Source of the DNA: Vicugna pacos
Taxonomy: Eukaryota; Chordata; Mammalia; Artiodactyla; Camelidae
Length of the DNA stretch: 64,000 bases
Assembly: GCF_048564905.1 (NCBI RefSeq)
Contig: NC_132989.1
Coordinates: 20,355,257 to 20,419,256 of the forward strand
Direction of reading: 5' to 3'
Part shown: in pieces, positions 1 through 10,930 of the stretch
Layout: each line of letters starts with the position of its first letter
Position numbering within the stretch: position 1 is the first letter of the stretch
Notes under the pieces: model-generated
Databases searched by the model: none
Told to the model about the DNA's origin: nothing
Seen by the model: only the letters and a program-made list of their open reading frames with translations
Program-made: the position numbers and the translations under genes

Positions 1-703
1 ACCCCAACCCACCTCCTGCCCTCATCTCCGGAAGCACTCGGCCAAGTGCTGTGTTTACATGTTTTGAGAGATTATGTTGCCACCAGAAACAGCTCAAGTT
101 CCCCTCCAGGCCCAGTCGAGGAAAAGAAACGGGCTCATTTGCCACTTTTAAATTGCATGGGGCACATGGAGAATAACTCTAAAGCCAGACTAGCCAGCCT
201 CCTGCCCCGGTGTTGGGTTCAGATGGAGTTAACAAAACTCGACGAGCGGGGCTGTCGGGGTCCCAGCGACCGGCAGCATGAGCTTTCCAAGGACCTGTGT
301 TCTAAAGGGTCAGGTGGACTGTGTTAACCCAGGACCAAACCCTGCAAAAAACAGTTCTCTTGACATGATTTATGGAATCAACTATTTACATAGGATCTGA
401 ATCTGAGAATGGGGTGGCTAAAAATAGAGCGACTATTTACCAGAGAACTGGCATGGCCAGGCCACCATCCAGAGAGAGCAGAAGATTTGTCTCTATTTCT
501 AGGAAACTGCAGGACATTCTGGCCTGACACAACTGGTGATGAGTATATGAAACTCAAACGCTGTGTAAGTAATACCCTAGGCCAATTCCAAAGGTAGGTG
601 AGACATTATCTTGTGTATCTTGTGTCAAGGATGGGCTCCGGATAAAGGGATTCCTGGCTCATGAACAAAACAATCCTTATTTTTTTTTAAAATAAAATGG
701 ATT

Positions 704-1200
704 CATTTAACAAATACTTATGAAGCATCTACTCTGAGCCAGGCCTTGTCCTGGGTGCTGGGAATCCTAAGATACACGAGAAGGTATGGTCCTCACTCTC
801 ATGGGGCTTATGTACAGTGTCTTGAGGAGAGATGGAAGATAAGCAGGTGAGTTATCGGGCAAGATAAGACTTCAGAGGGAAAGCGCCATGAAGAAAGCAA
901 AACAGGCAGATGTGGTAGACAGTGATGGGTAGGGGTCAGAGGGTCAGGGCAGGCCGGGGCATGTGAGGTCAGGGAAGAACCCTCTAGGGCAGCAGGGACA
1001 GGCGCTGCAAAGGCTGTGCGGCAGAAGTGAACTTGGTGCGTACAAGGGGCAGAAGCGGCTCAGGAGCCTGACAAGCAAGCGGGACGATCATGTGAAGTGA
1101 GGCTGGAGAGGTCAGGCAAGGTGACCAGCAAGGGCCGGCTCACGCAGGCCAGGACAGAGTTCAGACCTCACTCTCCGTAAAGAGCTCTAACCGAGTTCCT
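704..1200 (-). repeat. L2 LINE fragment, antisense
   Basis: The plus strand opens with the reverse complement of the L2 3' end: ATTCATTTAACAAATACTTA, then a GAGCCAGGC...CTGGGTGCTGGGAAT pattern. It continues into GA-rich sequence typical of reversed L2 (GGGGCAGAAGCGG, GTCAGGCAAGG). It is ancient and diverged, and its left (high-coordinate) limit is uncertain. Confidence 0.62.
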
Positions 1201-1384
1201 GAGTCTGAAGCGTGGCTAAACCTTTCATACGTTTATAGAATTAAAACTTATTAAAAAAAAAAACTAATGCAAAACCGACCCCGCTGAAAATCTCAAAGAT
1301 GACTGTCATTTCCCAAGTAGGGGGCCCAAATTCTACTTTTTTGCAAAACTGATTGTCCAGACTCGTTTTCAGTGTATTTTGTGT

Positions 1385-2640
1385 ATTTACTCATTCATAC
1401 AAAAAATAACATTTGTATCACTGAGTCCCAGGCAGTGTGCTGGGTGCCGAGGAGACAGGATGGAGAAGACAATGTTGTCCCGCAGAGAATGTGGGACAAA
1501 TAACCAGGTGACAACAACACACTGTGATAATGCCCTATGGGGGGGAGGGACAGGTCCCATAATATTCAGGGGTTACCCTACCCAGTCCGGGAGGGAGGGT
1601 GGGGCGAGCAGGGAGGATCAGGAAAGGCCTTCTGTAAGGAGCGATATTAAGAACACAGCATCCCTGCAGGCGAGAAGACACAGGGCAAGGTGGAGGAAGC
1701 GAACCAAGTTCAGTAGGGCCCAGGCGGAGGGTTTAAACAGAGCCAAGCAGAGGTGTATCACCTGGGGCCTCTCAATCAGTCGGGATTCTGGAGTTTGGGG
1801 TATCAGCGTCAGGGGCCATCAGGACTTTCAAGCAGGGGAGCTCTGTGTTCAAGTCAGCACATTAGAACAAGGGCGGCAGTGTAGAGAGAGCTGGAGGAGC
1901 CGGTCACGGTCAGGAAGACCAGATGGGCGGGGCTTGGGCTAGGGCGGAGGTGGTGGGGACAGAGACAAGGCGGCTGGTGTGAGAGGCAGAACTGACAAGT
2001 TTTGATGGCTGACGAGAAGCTGGTGATAAATAAAAAGGACAGTAAAGGAAGCTGGCCAGGTTTCCAGGCACCAAATGGACAGTGGTAAAATTCAGGGAGA
2101 CAGGAAGCCCAGGGTGAGGAACGGGTATGGGTGCAGGGTTGCAAGAGGAAGCACTCGTGTGTGACAGTCAACTGTCCCTGGGGCTTGGCTGACAGTGGGA
2201 TGCAGGGGTTGGAAGAGCAGCCGGATCTGGGACACAGACAGCCTTTGGCATGCTGCTGGAGGCTGGAACCACAGAGAGGGATGCGCTCCATCGGGGAGTG
2301 AGGAAGAAGATTCAGAACCAGACCCAGAGAAATAACAACTCTCAAGAGTGAAGGCGCCTTCAGAGGAGACTGAGGCAGAGAGACAGTTAGAAAGCCAGAC
2401 TGTGGTACAATGAAAGACAAGCCAAGGGAGAGCTTTAGACTGTGTCCAAAGTGGCCAGAAAGGAAGCAAGACGGGGTCTGAGAAGGGCCCACGAGGAGCG
2501 ACAGGGAAGACAGGAAGACACGGGTGACTTGGTGAAGGCAGTATCGGCAGGGTAACTGGGGACAAAACCCAGCTAAGTGGGGAGGGAGGGAGGAGCGGGG
2601 AGGAAGTGGAGACAGCAGGGGTGCCTATATTTAGTCTCAA
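1385..2640 (-). repeat. Second L2 LINE fragment, antisense, long and GA-rich
   Basis: It starts with a degenerate TTTACTCATTCATAC...CCCAGGCAGTGTGCTGGGTGCCGAGGAGA, the antisense L2 3' end. About 1.2 kb of purine-rich sequence follows with reversed-L2 phrases such as GGAAAGGCCTTCTGTAAGG. The purine bias leaves long stop-poor frames on both strands, which I do not regard as genes. The far end is set by eye. Confidence 0.52.
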
Positions 2641-3225
2641 GACTAGGGATGAAAAAAATCAGCGCAGAATTTTCCCCACATTAACAGATCAAATGTGGAT
2701 TTTCCAAATGTTGGAAATAACTCCAGATTTAAAAGTGGGAAATAAAAGGGCCGTTTGGGAGCAAACTGCCTCAGGCCAGGGAAGTGGAAGGAGCCCTCTC
2801 AAGATTTCTCCGTCCAAGTGCTTTCCGGGGTCTAAGGACTCCACTCCCTCCCGGGGGCCACGCTCCAGGGCCGGGGAAGGGGATGTGGGCCGCGGCTCAC
2901 TGTCTGACCTGAGCAGCAAGGGCAGCACTCAGGGGACACGAGCACGGCCAGGGGACCTGAAGGTCACGGTCATGAAAGCTAGCACAGGTGGTCACGGGCT
3001 GGTCCAGGAAGCTGACATGGTTCCTGTTTATACTTGGGGTCCCATCGCTCTTTCCTTGCTACCTCTTCTGCTTGTCTACCCAACAACGATTTAGTAACGC
3101 CGCCTTGATGCCGGGAGAGGTAAGGGATGCCGAGGACCGATAAGACCTCGTCCACTGGGGAAACCTGGTATCTGAACAGAGGAGTGTTACGCATTTAGTC
3201 ATGGGGAGCCTGGTGGGCACAGCGG

Positions 3226-3445
3226 CCTGGAGTCACAGGATGGATTTCCCAGTCTGCCCTGTACACAAGCTGTGTCACCTTGTTCAAGGGAAATGAACTT
3301 CCTGAGCCTCAGTTTCCCCATCTGAGAAATGAGGTCATGATAGCCTACCTCCTGGGTGGTGGGGAGTAACTGTGGTGGCCTCAGCTCAGTGTTTGGTACC
3401 AGGGGAGCCCTGGGCAGATGGCAGCAGCTATTGCTGTGTTAATAA
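3226..3445 (+). repeat. MIR SINE
   Basis: It carries the MIR core phrase TGTGTCACCTTG...CCTGAGCCTCAGTTTCCCCATCTGAGAAATGAGG, then a GGTGGTGGGGAGTAACTG segment and a CAGTGTTTGGTACC tail. The order and orientation match a full-length sense MIR. Confidence 0.72.
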
Positions 3446-3449
3446 GAAA

Positions 3450-3600
3450 TAAGCCCGGGCTATTGTGATGGGGTGGGGGGAGGGGCATCCCACACAGTCA
3501 AGGCAGGGGGTCAGGGAAGGCTCACGGGTGGAGCTCACCGAGGACCTTCAGAGGGCCAGCAAGTGTGGGCAGGGGGAGGACGCACCAGGCAGGGGGAACT
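3450..3600 (-). repeat. Probable L2 fragment, antisense
   Basis: The sequence GTCAGGGAAGGCTCAC...GAGGACCTTCAGAGGGCCAGCAAG resembles the reversed L2 phrase for 'gaaggcctcac ... gacctgaagga'. It is short and diverged and follows directly on a MIR. The call is tentative. Confidence 0.38.
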
Positions 3601-3684
3601 GCGATCTCCAGTTTCTCTCCATTTCTCGTGAAGTTGTTAACCCCCTTCAATGAACACGATGCTTTTTTTTTTTCCTGGGTGCTG

Positions 3685-3815
3685 ATTCAACAGGGAGAGC
3701 ACAGGACTTGGGATCAGAAGGTCCGGGTTTGGACAGCAGCCTCCCAGCTTCAGACTGCCACGCAGACGTGAGCAGGCCACGCAAACCCTCTCGGTCACAA
3801 AATGCAGGCACTAGT
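3685..3815 (+). repeat. MIR fragment
   Basis: The sequence AGAGCACAGGACTTGGGATCAGAAGGTCCGGGTTTGGACAGC matches the 5' MIR pattern (tggag-cagacctgggttc-aatcc). The CTCAGTTTCC part is degenerate. Confidence 0.5.
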
Positions 3816-3835
3816 TGCCCCGACTCCTCAGCCAG

Positions 3836-4035
3836 CCAGTCCATACTAACTGCGCTGTCAAGAGCGGGGGACACAGCCGTGAGCTAGAAACAGGCATGGG
3901 TGTAAGGTACATTACAGCTTAGTGCAGGAGTCAGACAAGTAAACGGGCAACTACAATACTGAGTGCAAAGCGCTGTGATCGGGGTTAACGCAAACATCAG
4001 ATGAAACACTCTGTACGCGCTGGCTCTGGGAAGCC
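3836..4035 (-). repeat. L2 fragment, antisense
   Basis: The reversed L2 phrases GGGGGACACAGCCGTGAGCTAGAAACAGGCA and AGACAAGTAAACGGGCAACTACAATACTGAGTGCAAAGCGCTGTGATCGGG are recognisable (compare 'gacaaataaataacagt...gataagtgctatg'). Confidence 0.5.
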
Positions 4036-4344
4036 CTAGCAGTGTGGTGGCACTATTCCAATATTCCTATCCTAATGCTGCTAGCCAGATCCTCAATCTC
4101 CCAGGAAGTTTTCCAAACGCCTAGTCTGAGGATGGCATCTTCTCTCCAAGGCAGCTACAGGTCAACGTGTATATCAAACACACGTGTAGGTCTGTTCTAC
4201 CATGCTTTCGCTGCCAGATTCTCTGTAGTCTCAGCATTCAATAAGGCCTGCCCACAGTGGGTGGCACTATGGTTGGTGATTTCAAATATATTTCATGGAT
4301 CTGAACCCCACAGGCTTGTGATGAGGTCTCAGAAGCTGATTCCT

Positions 4345-4545
4345 TCATCCAGCACGCACTATGCTGCAAAACATCAGCCAGGCACTGTTCTGAGAGGCCC
4401 AGGGTACGGAGACAGACAGGACGGACCCTGTCCAAAGACGATGAGCTTAGCGAAAAAGACACTTGGACACTAATGTGATGAGGTGTTACAGTTAATGCTA
4501 CGCTGTACATAATTAGAGGGATAATGTCATTTATCACTCAAACCA
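4345..4545 (-). repeat. L2 fragment, antisense
   Basis: It starts TTCATCCAGCACGCACTATG...GCCAGGCACTGTTCTGAG and continues GGGTACGGAGACAGACAGGAC and ATGTGATGAGGTGTTACAG. This is the usual reversed L2 3' end. Confidence 0.52.
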
Positions 4546-5476
4546 GGACAGTGAAGGAGGGGGGACACTACTAAATTTATACCTGGGCTACAGACACAAT
4601 CATAAACTGAACTTTATGGTCCCTAGATAGAATACAGAGGTCAAATTTTTGCTCCAAGTAATGGCAGATGAATGTCAGAACGAAAGCATATTGATACTGC
4701 AGCCTGATTCTACATAGCTCACATTTTTGCTTTCCAAGAAGTGAGTTAACTCCTTTCCATGGTTCCTTGAGATATAGAATTTTCTTTGCATATTGAACCC
4801 TAAAGGCATTTGTGGATTGCAAGGTTATGAGCTGAAAATTGTATAAGGATGATAATCAGATACCTTAGCCTTCTTTTAATGGCAGAAATTTACATCATCT
4901 TATTGAAATGTGAGTTTCCATGCTATATCTACACTCCTGCCTAATGGCCTGCCACTTAGGATTATGTTAAACCCCCATCTAAAGGAGTTCCCTCCGCAGG
5001 CTCCAAAATGAACTGCCTTTCTAACTGCTTTTTAATATTAACATTTAAAAGCATACTCCATGCTACCCTAGGGCGAAGCCAAGTTAATTTCTCATTTTCA
5101 GACTCACTCTATCTGGTGGTAAAAGCACTTCTACTTTACCGTGCGTGGGCACAACGGTGATGCTCCTGGAGAGAGGAACTCGAGGGAGGACAAAAAAACC
5201 CTTGGCAACATCCGTACGCTATGGGGTTTGGAAGTCACTCTCCTCCTGCCTGAAGGGTTCCCTTGCCAGGCCTGCAGGTAATTTCCCACGTGAAACTCAC
5301 TTCCAATGAAAAGCCCCATTGGCTTAAAGCCCTTCATCTAAAAAGTGAGCTTGTGCTCATAAATGTGAACATAGACTTGGTGGCCTGATATGCTGAGATC
5401 CCATTACCTGTAGTCTACCAAGTCTACCATTATCTGTATCTATCTACCAAGCAGGTGTCTTACTACACAGGCAACA

Positions 5477-5562
5477 TGACTTTTCATCTTTCTTTCTTTA
5501 AAAAAATTAAAAAAAAAGACTAAAGTATAGTTGATTTACAATGTTGACTTTTCATCTTTCTT
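5477..5562 (-). repeat. Very short L1 3'-tail insertion with perfect 18-bp target-site duplication
   Basis: The 18-mer TGACTTTTCATCTTTCTT occurs at 5477-5494 and again, identically, at 5545-5562. Between them lie only about 50 bases. Read on the minus strand these give ACATTGTAAATCAACTATAC and a homopolymer-rich tail, the same 3' terminus seen in the L1 tails at 13.65 and 18.68 kb. The duplicated target reads CTT/AAGAAAG on the minus strand, which fits L1 endonuclease cleavage. This is a severely 5'-truncated retroposition event. Confidence 0.82.
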
Positions 5563-5765
5563 AAGGGACAAACGCCTGGCCAATCTTTGGCTTAGAGAAG
5601 ACATGTATCTCATAAAGATGATTCTCTCTCATTTCATATGCCATATTTCAGATGAGAGACTTAAAAAATGAAGAGAAATAAGCCGAAGTTGGTTAAAAAA
5701 ATTCCTTATGCCAGTTCTCCTCCAAACCTAAAAACAGAATCAGAAAGAAATCCAAGCCTGCTTTT

Positions 5766-5835
5766 GTAAAAACAAAACAAAACAAAACAAAAAACAAAAA
5801 AACCCCCCAAATCCCCCCAAAACCAAAAGCAAAAC
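5766..5835. repeat. (CAAAA)n and C-tract low-complexity block
   Basis: The plus strand shows repeated AAAAC pentamers grading into two CCCCCC-type runs. No element head is attached that I can recognise. Confidence 0.8.
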
Positions 5836-6884
5836 GAAACTCCCTCTTGCCCCCCTCATGTATATTAGACAGCATAAAACTTCTGGACCAGGTGTGTATT
5901 AAGAATCTTCTACATTTTGGTATCCATAATCCTTCATAAGAGGAAGGATATAATGTTACCCAGTCTTCTCTAGTAAACACTAAAAATTTGGCTTCAAAAA
6001 GTTGTTTTTCTAAAACACTTCTGAAAATAGATACTTGCAGAAGAAAGTTATCATGCTAAGTGGAGGCATGGCAAACATCCTCTCTCCATGACATGGCAAC
6101 GAACAGACTTCCCCTTAGTGTCACCAGAGTACCGCATCTTCAGGCTCCCCTAAGCATTCTGCTTATGGCTCCATGAGTTGCCTTTCACGATGTTTATCAA
6201 TCCCTTTGTTTATAAATTCTGCCAGCTGTGAGCATGACCCTAGAGGCCTGAGTTTTTACATAATACCACCACTTAATTCACTTGTGAAGCCCCCAAAAGT
6301 AAGAGGCAGCCCTTATATTACCTCAACAGCCATAAACAGGAGGCAGACGTCTGGGCTCCTTTTACATAGGAAAGGAAAGTCTTTTTAAAGAGTTTGTGCA
6401 ACAGATGTATTTTGAGCACATCGGTTCTCTGGCATTCTTCCTGCAGCTCCATATCAAATGTGAAATGTAGTTAAATCACAGGTTTACACTTAAGCTTGCT
6501 TAACTCTGATAATGGCCCTGGATGCATATCAAAGAACGGGCCCACGTGCACTTATCAGTCCCTTACAGGTATGAGGCTTAAGAGTTCAGCAGAGTACTCC
6601 ATTGCTCACTTGTTTAGAAACTCAGAGGTAGTTATCAGCAAGTATTTGGATACGGGCTCCAATGACTTCTGATCCTAGGTAATCCTATATTGCCCCAGGG
6701 TTGCCCGGTTATTAAGTACAGGTTTAAAATACTCTTACAACAGATAATTCACAACCATGGGCTAGAGGTCTAGATGCCTAAATCCATCAATAACATACAG
6801 GAATAGCCTTCAACTTGTTGGGGAAGGTTTCTCTCATTAAGTTTTATGTTTTTATGTTGATCTATTGCTTTGAATGGATGTTTC

Positions 6885-7048
6885 ATCAGATGATAAAATT
6901 TCCAAACATCATAAAGGAGTATCAGTATAAATTATAGAGAGGGGGAAAATAAGCCTCCCTTCTCACTGACCACCCCCGCCCCGCTTCAGAAGTAACCATC
7001 TTTATCAGCGTCCTGTACTTCCTTCTGGAGATATTACATGAACATACA

Positions 7049-7085
<37 letters not shown>

Positions 7086-7385
7086 GTGTGTGTACGGGTC
7101 TGGGCAGGCACCTGTGTACGATTCCTTCTTTTAAAAAACAAAGAGTAGCAGGTTGTCACATTCTTCTGAACACTGCTTGTTTTCCTTAACGATATATCCT
7201 GTAGATTACTCCTTCAGCCCAGGGAAAGTTGCCTCCTTGTTCTTTTTAGTGGCCACATAATATTCTACCACAGAGGGGGCCCTTATTCAACCAGACCCTT
7301 ACAAATGAACATGTAGGTTGTTTCCTATTTTTTGCTTTCTAATGGGACAGATTCTCAGAGCTGGAATACGGCAGAAGGGGCAGTG
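6885..7385 (-). repeat. Old L1 (L1M-type) 3' region, antisense
   Basis: Reversed L1 phrases run in order: CAGAAGTAACCATCTTTATCAGCGTCC, AGTGGCCACATAATATTCTACC, TTATTCAACCAGACCCTTACAAATGAACATGTAGGTTGTTTCC and TTTTTGCTTTCTAATGGG. A TG microsatellite lies inside it. It is diverged, consistent with an L1ME/L1MC-age copy. Confidence 0.62.
7052..7083. repeat. (TG)16 microsatellite
   Basis: Thirty-two bases of uninterrupted alternating GT lie inside the antisense L1M fragment. A short imperfect GTGTGTG tract follows. Confidence 0.97.
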
Positions 7386-7837
7386 TATAAATACTACCTA
7401 CTGCCTTCCTTCTTTTAAAACACCCTGCTCTCTGAACAACATGGAGAGGCTACTTGGATGAAATGGATGTTAACCTTCCTGGTGCTACGCAAGGAAGATG
7501 ATCGCTCTCCTCTCTCCTAGAGTTCACAGTTGGTTTCCCAAGCTGATACCCTTTGGCACTGCCCTTGAGCAGCAGCTGAATCCTGGGGAGAGGAGCTCCT
7601 TAGCTTTGCCAGAACTCAATCCATTGTGTTGCGCAGACCATCCTCAGCATCCAGGCAGCCTCCGCCCGACAAGAATTCTCTGTAGGGTGAATCTCTTTGC
7701 TTAGGGAGCCTAGCGTAGAATTGAGGTCAAGGTCATTCCTCCCTTCCACATAGCATCATGCAGGACTCTGATTCCTGGGGGGCTCTAAGCACTTACACAG
7801 GCTTTAGACAACAAATCCCAAACAGTGAGGTGGGGAA

Positions 7838-8037
7838 AAGCCTCTGGAGCTGGGCTGCCTGGACTGTGGGCAAGTAACCTAACCTTTTCACGTCTCAGTT
7901 TCCTCTCTGCAAAGTCGGGAAAGGAACACCTACTTCAGAGGGTGACTGTGAGGACTGAGGAAGACAACGTCTATGTACATTGCTGAGCAAAGAGCCTGAA
8001 CTTAGTGAGGGCTCGAGCAAATGTTAACTACTATTAA
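7838..8037 (+). repeat. MIR SINE
   Basis: It shows TGTGGGCAAGTAACCTAACC...CGTCTCAGTTTCCTCTCTGCAAAGTCGGG, then GGGTGACTGTGAGGACTGAGG and a CTTAGTGAGGGCTCGAGCAAATGTTAACTACTATTA tail. It is close to full length in sense orientation. Confidence 0.74.
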
Positions 8038-8144
8038 TAAAACAATCCAAAGCCACTCTTTTAGTTTTTGAGAAACATCTTGGCCCTGCCTAAAAATACA
8101 CCTGTTGTGAATTCTGGCCTTGGGGTGATGCTCCAGTCTCCCGA

Positions 8145-8495
8145 CCCCTCTCTCTTCAGGCCCCCATGTTTCTGGCACACCCTGCAGAACTGTTTGCTAT
8201 TTCTTAAGCACCCAGTGTCTTTGCCTCCTTGTTGGTGTTAGAGCATTTCCATTTCCCTACAATGTCATCCGTCTCCACGCGGCTAACTGTTACTCACTTC
8301 CCAGGATGCAAACCACAGGGCGAGGCTAAATGTCCTTCCTGTGGCCCCTACTGCGTCTTGAGCCTACGTCCCTCGTAGCACTGTCAGGCTGCCTGGAAGG
8401 AGCAGATCTCCACAGGAACTGAATCCTAAATCCCCAGCACCCAGCACCGTGTGCGCACACCAGAAGGGCTCGGTAACTGCTTGCCGAATTCAAAC
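8145..8495 (+). repeat. L2 LINE 3' region
   Basis: It ends with the L2 3' signature AATCCCCAGCACCCAGCACCG...AGAAGGGCTCGGTAACTGCTTGCCGAATTCA. C/T-rich L2-like sequence precedes it. The interior is diverged. Confidence 0.55.
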
Positions 8496-10159
8496 GAAAC
8501 CCGGCGAGACAAGATTTCCCATCAGCCTATTTAATTTCCTCAGTAAAACATCATCTATGCCTCTGGCATGTTCTTTCAATCAACAACACAGGTATCTGCA
8601 CTGCAGGTGTTAATATTCCTAAAAACCTTAATTTAGAATCTCCTTTCAAAGGCAGGGCTCAGGCTGCCTTTGAGGAGAGACTTCCCTACGAGCCTAAGCG
8701 CGCTCCTGCCTACTACTCGTCATCCTGCAAGCAGGCAGATGGCCTGAAACCACACGCTTCGTCTAGGTGGTTCTCCTCCCTGTGCCACAGCTAAAAGGAC
8801 TTCTCGATACTTCAGATTAGCATATCACTCTACAGTCCGAACCAACAGGAGAAACAGCTGGATCTAGACAGTCTGACTTTTTTTTTTGTATAAAACTTCT
8901 AGAGAAGATGTAGACTCTTGCCCTATTGAGAATCATTAATGCAGAGACTCATATGACAAATTAATATCAGAACTTGCCACTCTTGATGAGCGAGCATGCT
9001 TTCCTTGAAGGGACAACTGAATCGTACATTCCATTATATTTTTCCTTTCTTCATCATGGCTGCTAGGTAGCTCAGGGCACTTTGATGGTGAATTACCCTC
9101 TTCTTCTCTCAACCTTTGTCAAGCTGCTATTCTTTATGCTTCATTGACTCTACTCTGTATGTATTTTGAAAAAGAGTAATGAGCCTCACATTTTTGTTGG
9201 GTTATCAACAAGGCTTGGAGAACAGGTGTTACCAAGTACCTGGCACATGTAACACATCTGCCTGCACTGTCACCCAGCTGTGCTCCGCCCCCCCACCCCC
9301 ACCATGCAGAACTTGTCAGCACACAATGGTTTGAAATAAAAAACAAATGCCTGAACTTAATGCTCATGAGTTGTGGAAATGCTGTCCTGGTTTTAACTGG
9401 CAACAGGAGACAAGTGTGTAGGTGATGGCTGCTGCCCAGATTTTGAAATGGATACGATGGCCCAAGCTGTAAAGCCCTCCTTCGATAAGTGTATGGAAAT
9501 CACTCCGGCCCTTAGGGGGACAACCATGCCTTCCCAGCAATGAAAGGAAGGAAAGGGAAAAAATGAACCAGAAGCTCAGTCCCCACATCGCAAACCTCAG
9601 CGCAAACTGGAACTGTAATCAGTAGGTTCCGGGACCGTGTTGACACCAGAGATAAAGCCTGGACTTGCAAATGCTCTGCTGCTGCCTTCTCTCCAATTTG
9701 GAGGAAAAGTGTAAATGACAACCCGATCGTCAGCTTTTGAGGGAAAGTGTTTTGGTTTTTTTTAATGGCAGAAATGAGCAAATGTAAGGAAATGTCCTGA
9801 GCATGAAAAAACATTGCTGACCTGAGATGAGAGGGTTACAGAACGCTCAAGGAGAGATTAGCGCCTCTGCCATCACACCTGGAGTCTAAAGAGTCAGCCC
9901 GATACAGTGGGAAACCCTGGAAGAAAGGAGGTGCGCTGTGAAACTGCATTCCCTTCCCCTCCCTTCCTTACGATGGGAGAAACCAGCCACTGCCTTCCAA
10001 CCTCCAGCCAATGATGTGCCGTATCGGCGTTATCTCTGAGTATCTGTCGAAGCTCCGGATCTCAAGGGTGGCTCACATCCAGGCTACCAGCCATGGCTAA
10101 GAATGAGGCACTAGTCCTCAAGACGATGGAAGACTCAGTGGCCGGCTGGAGCTTACACA

Positions 10160-10355
10160 GGCATCACTTCAAATTCTGGTTCTGCTTCCTCCCAGCTCTG
10201 TGATCTTGAGGATGTCAGTTCATCCATCTGACACCCGGTTTCCCCATCTGTGAAATGGGGATGTTGGCTATGGTTACCTCACTGGGTTGTAAGGAAGATC
10301 AGATCACGTATGTAAAACCCTGAAACTAGGGCCTGGCAGTGGGAGATGGCCATTA
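10160..10355 (+). repeat. MIR SINE
   Basis: The phrases TTCTGGTTCTGCTTCCTCCCAGCTCTGTGATCTTGAGG and CGGTTTCCCCATCTGTGAAATGGGGATG, then CTCACTGGGTTGTAAGGAAGATCAGATCACGTATGTAAAACCC and GGGCCTGGCAG, form a clear near full-length sense MIR. Confidence 0.78.
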
Positions 10356-10707
10356 GACATTGCCCTCATTCTCCTTCCTCCCTGGAATCCTTCATTTTCA
10401 TCCTTTGTGGTCTCTGTCCTTTGCTATAGTTTATTCCAACTCCTTCCTGCTCTCCTCTCCTGGCCTCTTTCTTAAACTTTGGCCTGACCTCTGTTTTTTG
10501 GGAGCTCCTTACTCTCCTATGTCCTTCCTGGCTCCCCAAACTCATCCGGCATCTGAACTTCAGTGATAACCAGGGAATGCGTGGTTCCGACGGGAGAACG
10601 TGGTGGGGCTGCTTCAGTCTCTTTCCTTTCATGCCCAACCTTAGAGGCTTATCCTAACCCAACCCCCTCCGGCCAAGCAATCCCGCAAAGCTGCTGGGGG
10701 GTGGGGG

Positions 10708-10930
10708 GATTCCAGAACCCAACTACCTAGGTCCTATCCCACCTCCATCCTCAGGCAAATCAGGTAACCTCTCTGTGCTCCCTCCTCACGTGTAAAATTG
10801 AGGTGACAACAATCCCTCATGTGTTGTGATGATTAAATAAATAAATACACATCAAGGGCCTGGCACGGAGGGGCTGAATGAATGGTAGCTACCGACCATC
10901 ATCATGACCACCACCATCACCATCATCTTC
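10708..10930 (+). repeat. MIR SINE ending in a (CAY)n triplet tract
   Basis: The MIR portion (to about 10896) shows CAAATCAGGTAACCTCTCTGTGC, TGTAAAATTGAGGTGACAAC, GTTGTGATGATTAAATAAATA and GGGCCTGGCACGGAGG. Directly after it, 10897-10930 is a run of CAT/CAC triplets. On the plus strand this triplet run gives a spurious His-rich reading frame. Confidence 0.66.

Noticed and set aside
1379-3094. Several open frames of 160-210 codons on both strands
   Set aside because: They lie in GA-rich antisense L2, overlap each other on opposite strands, and show no recognisable domain. Long frames arise from purine bias.
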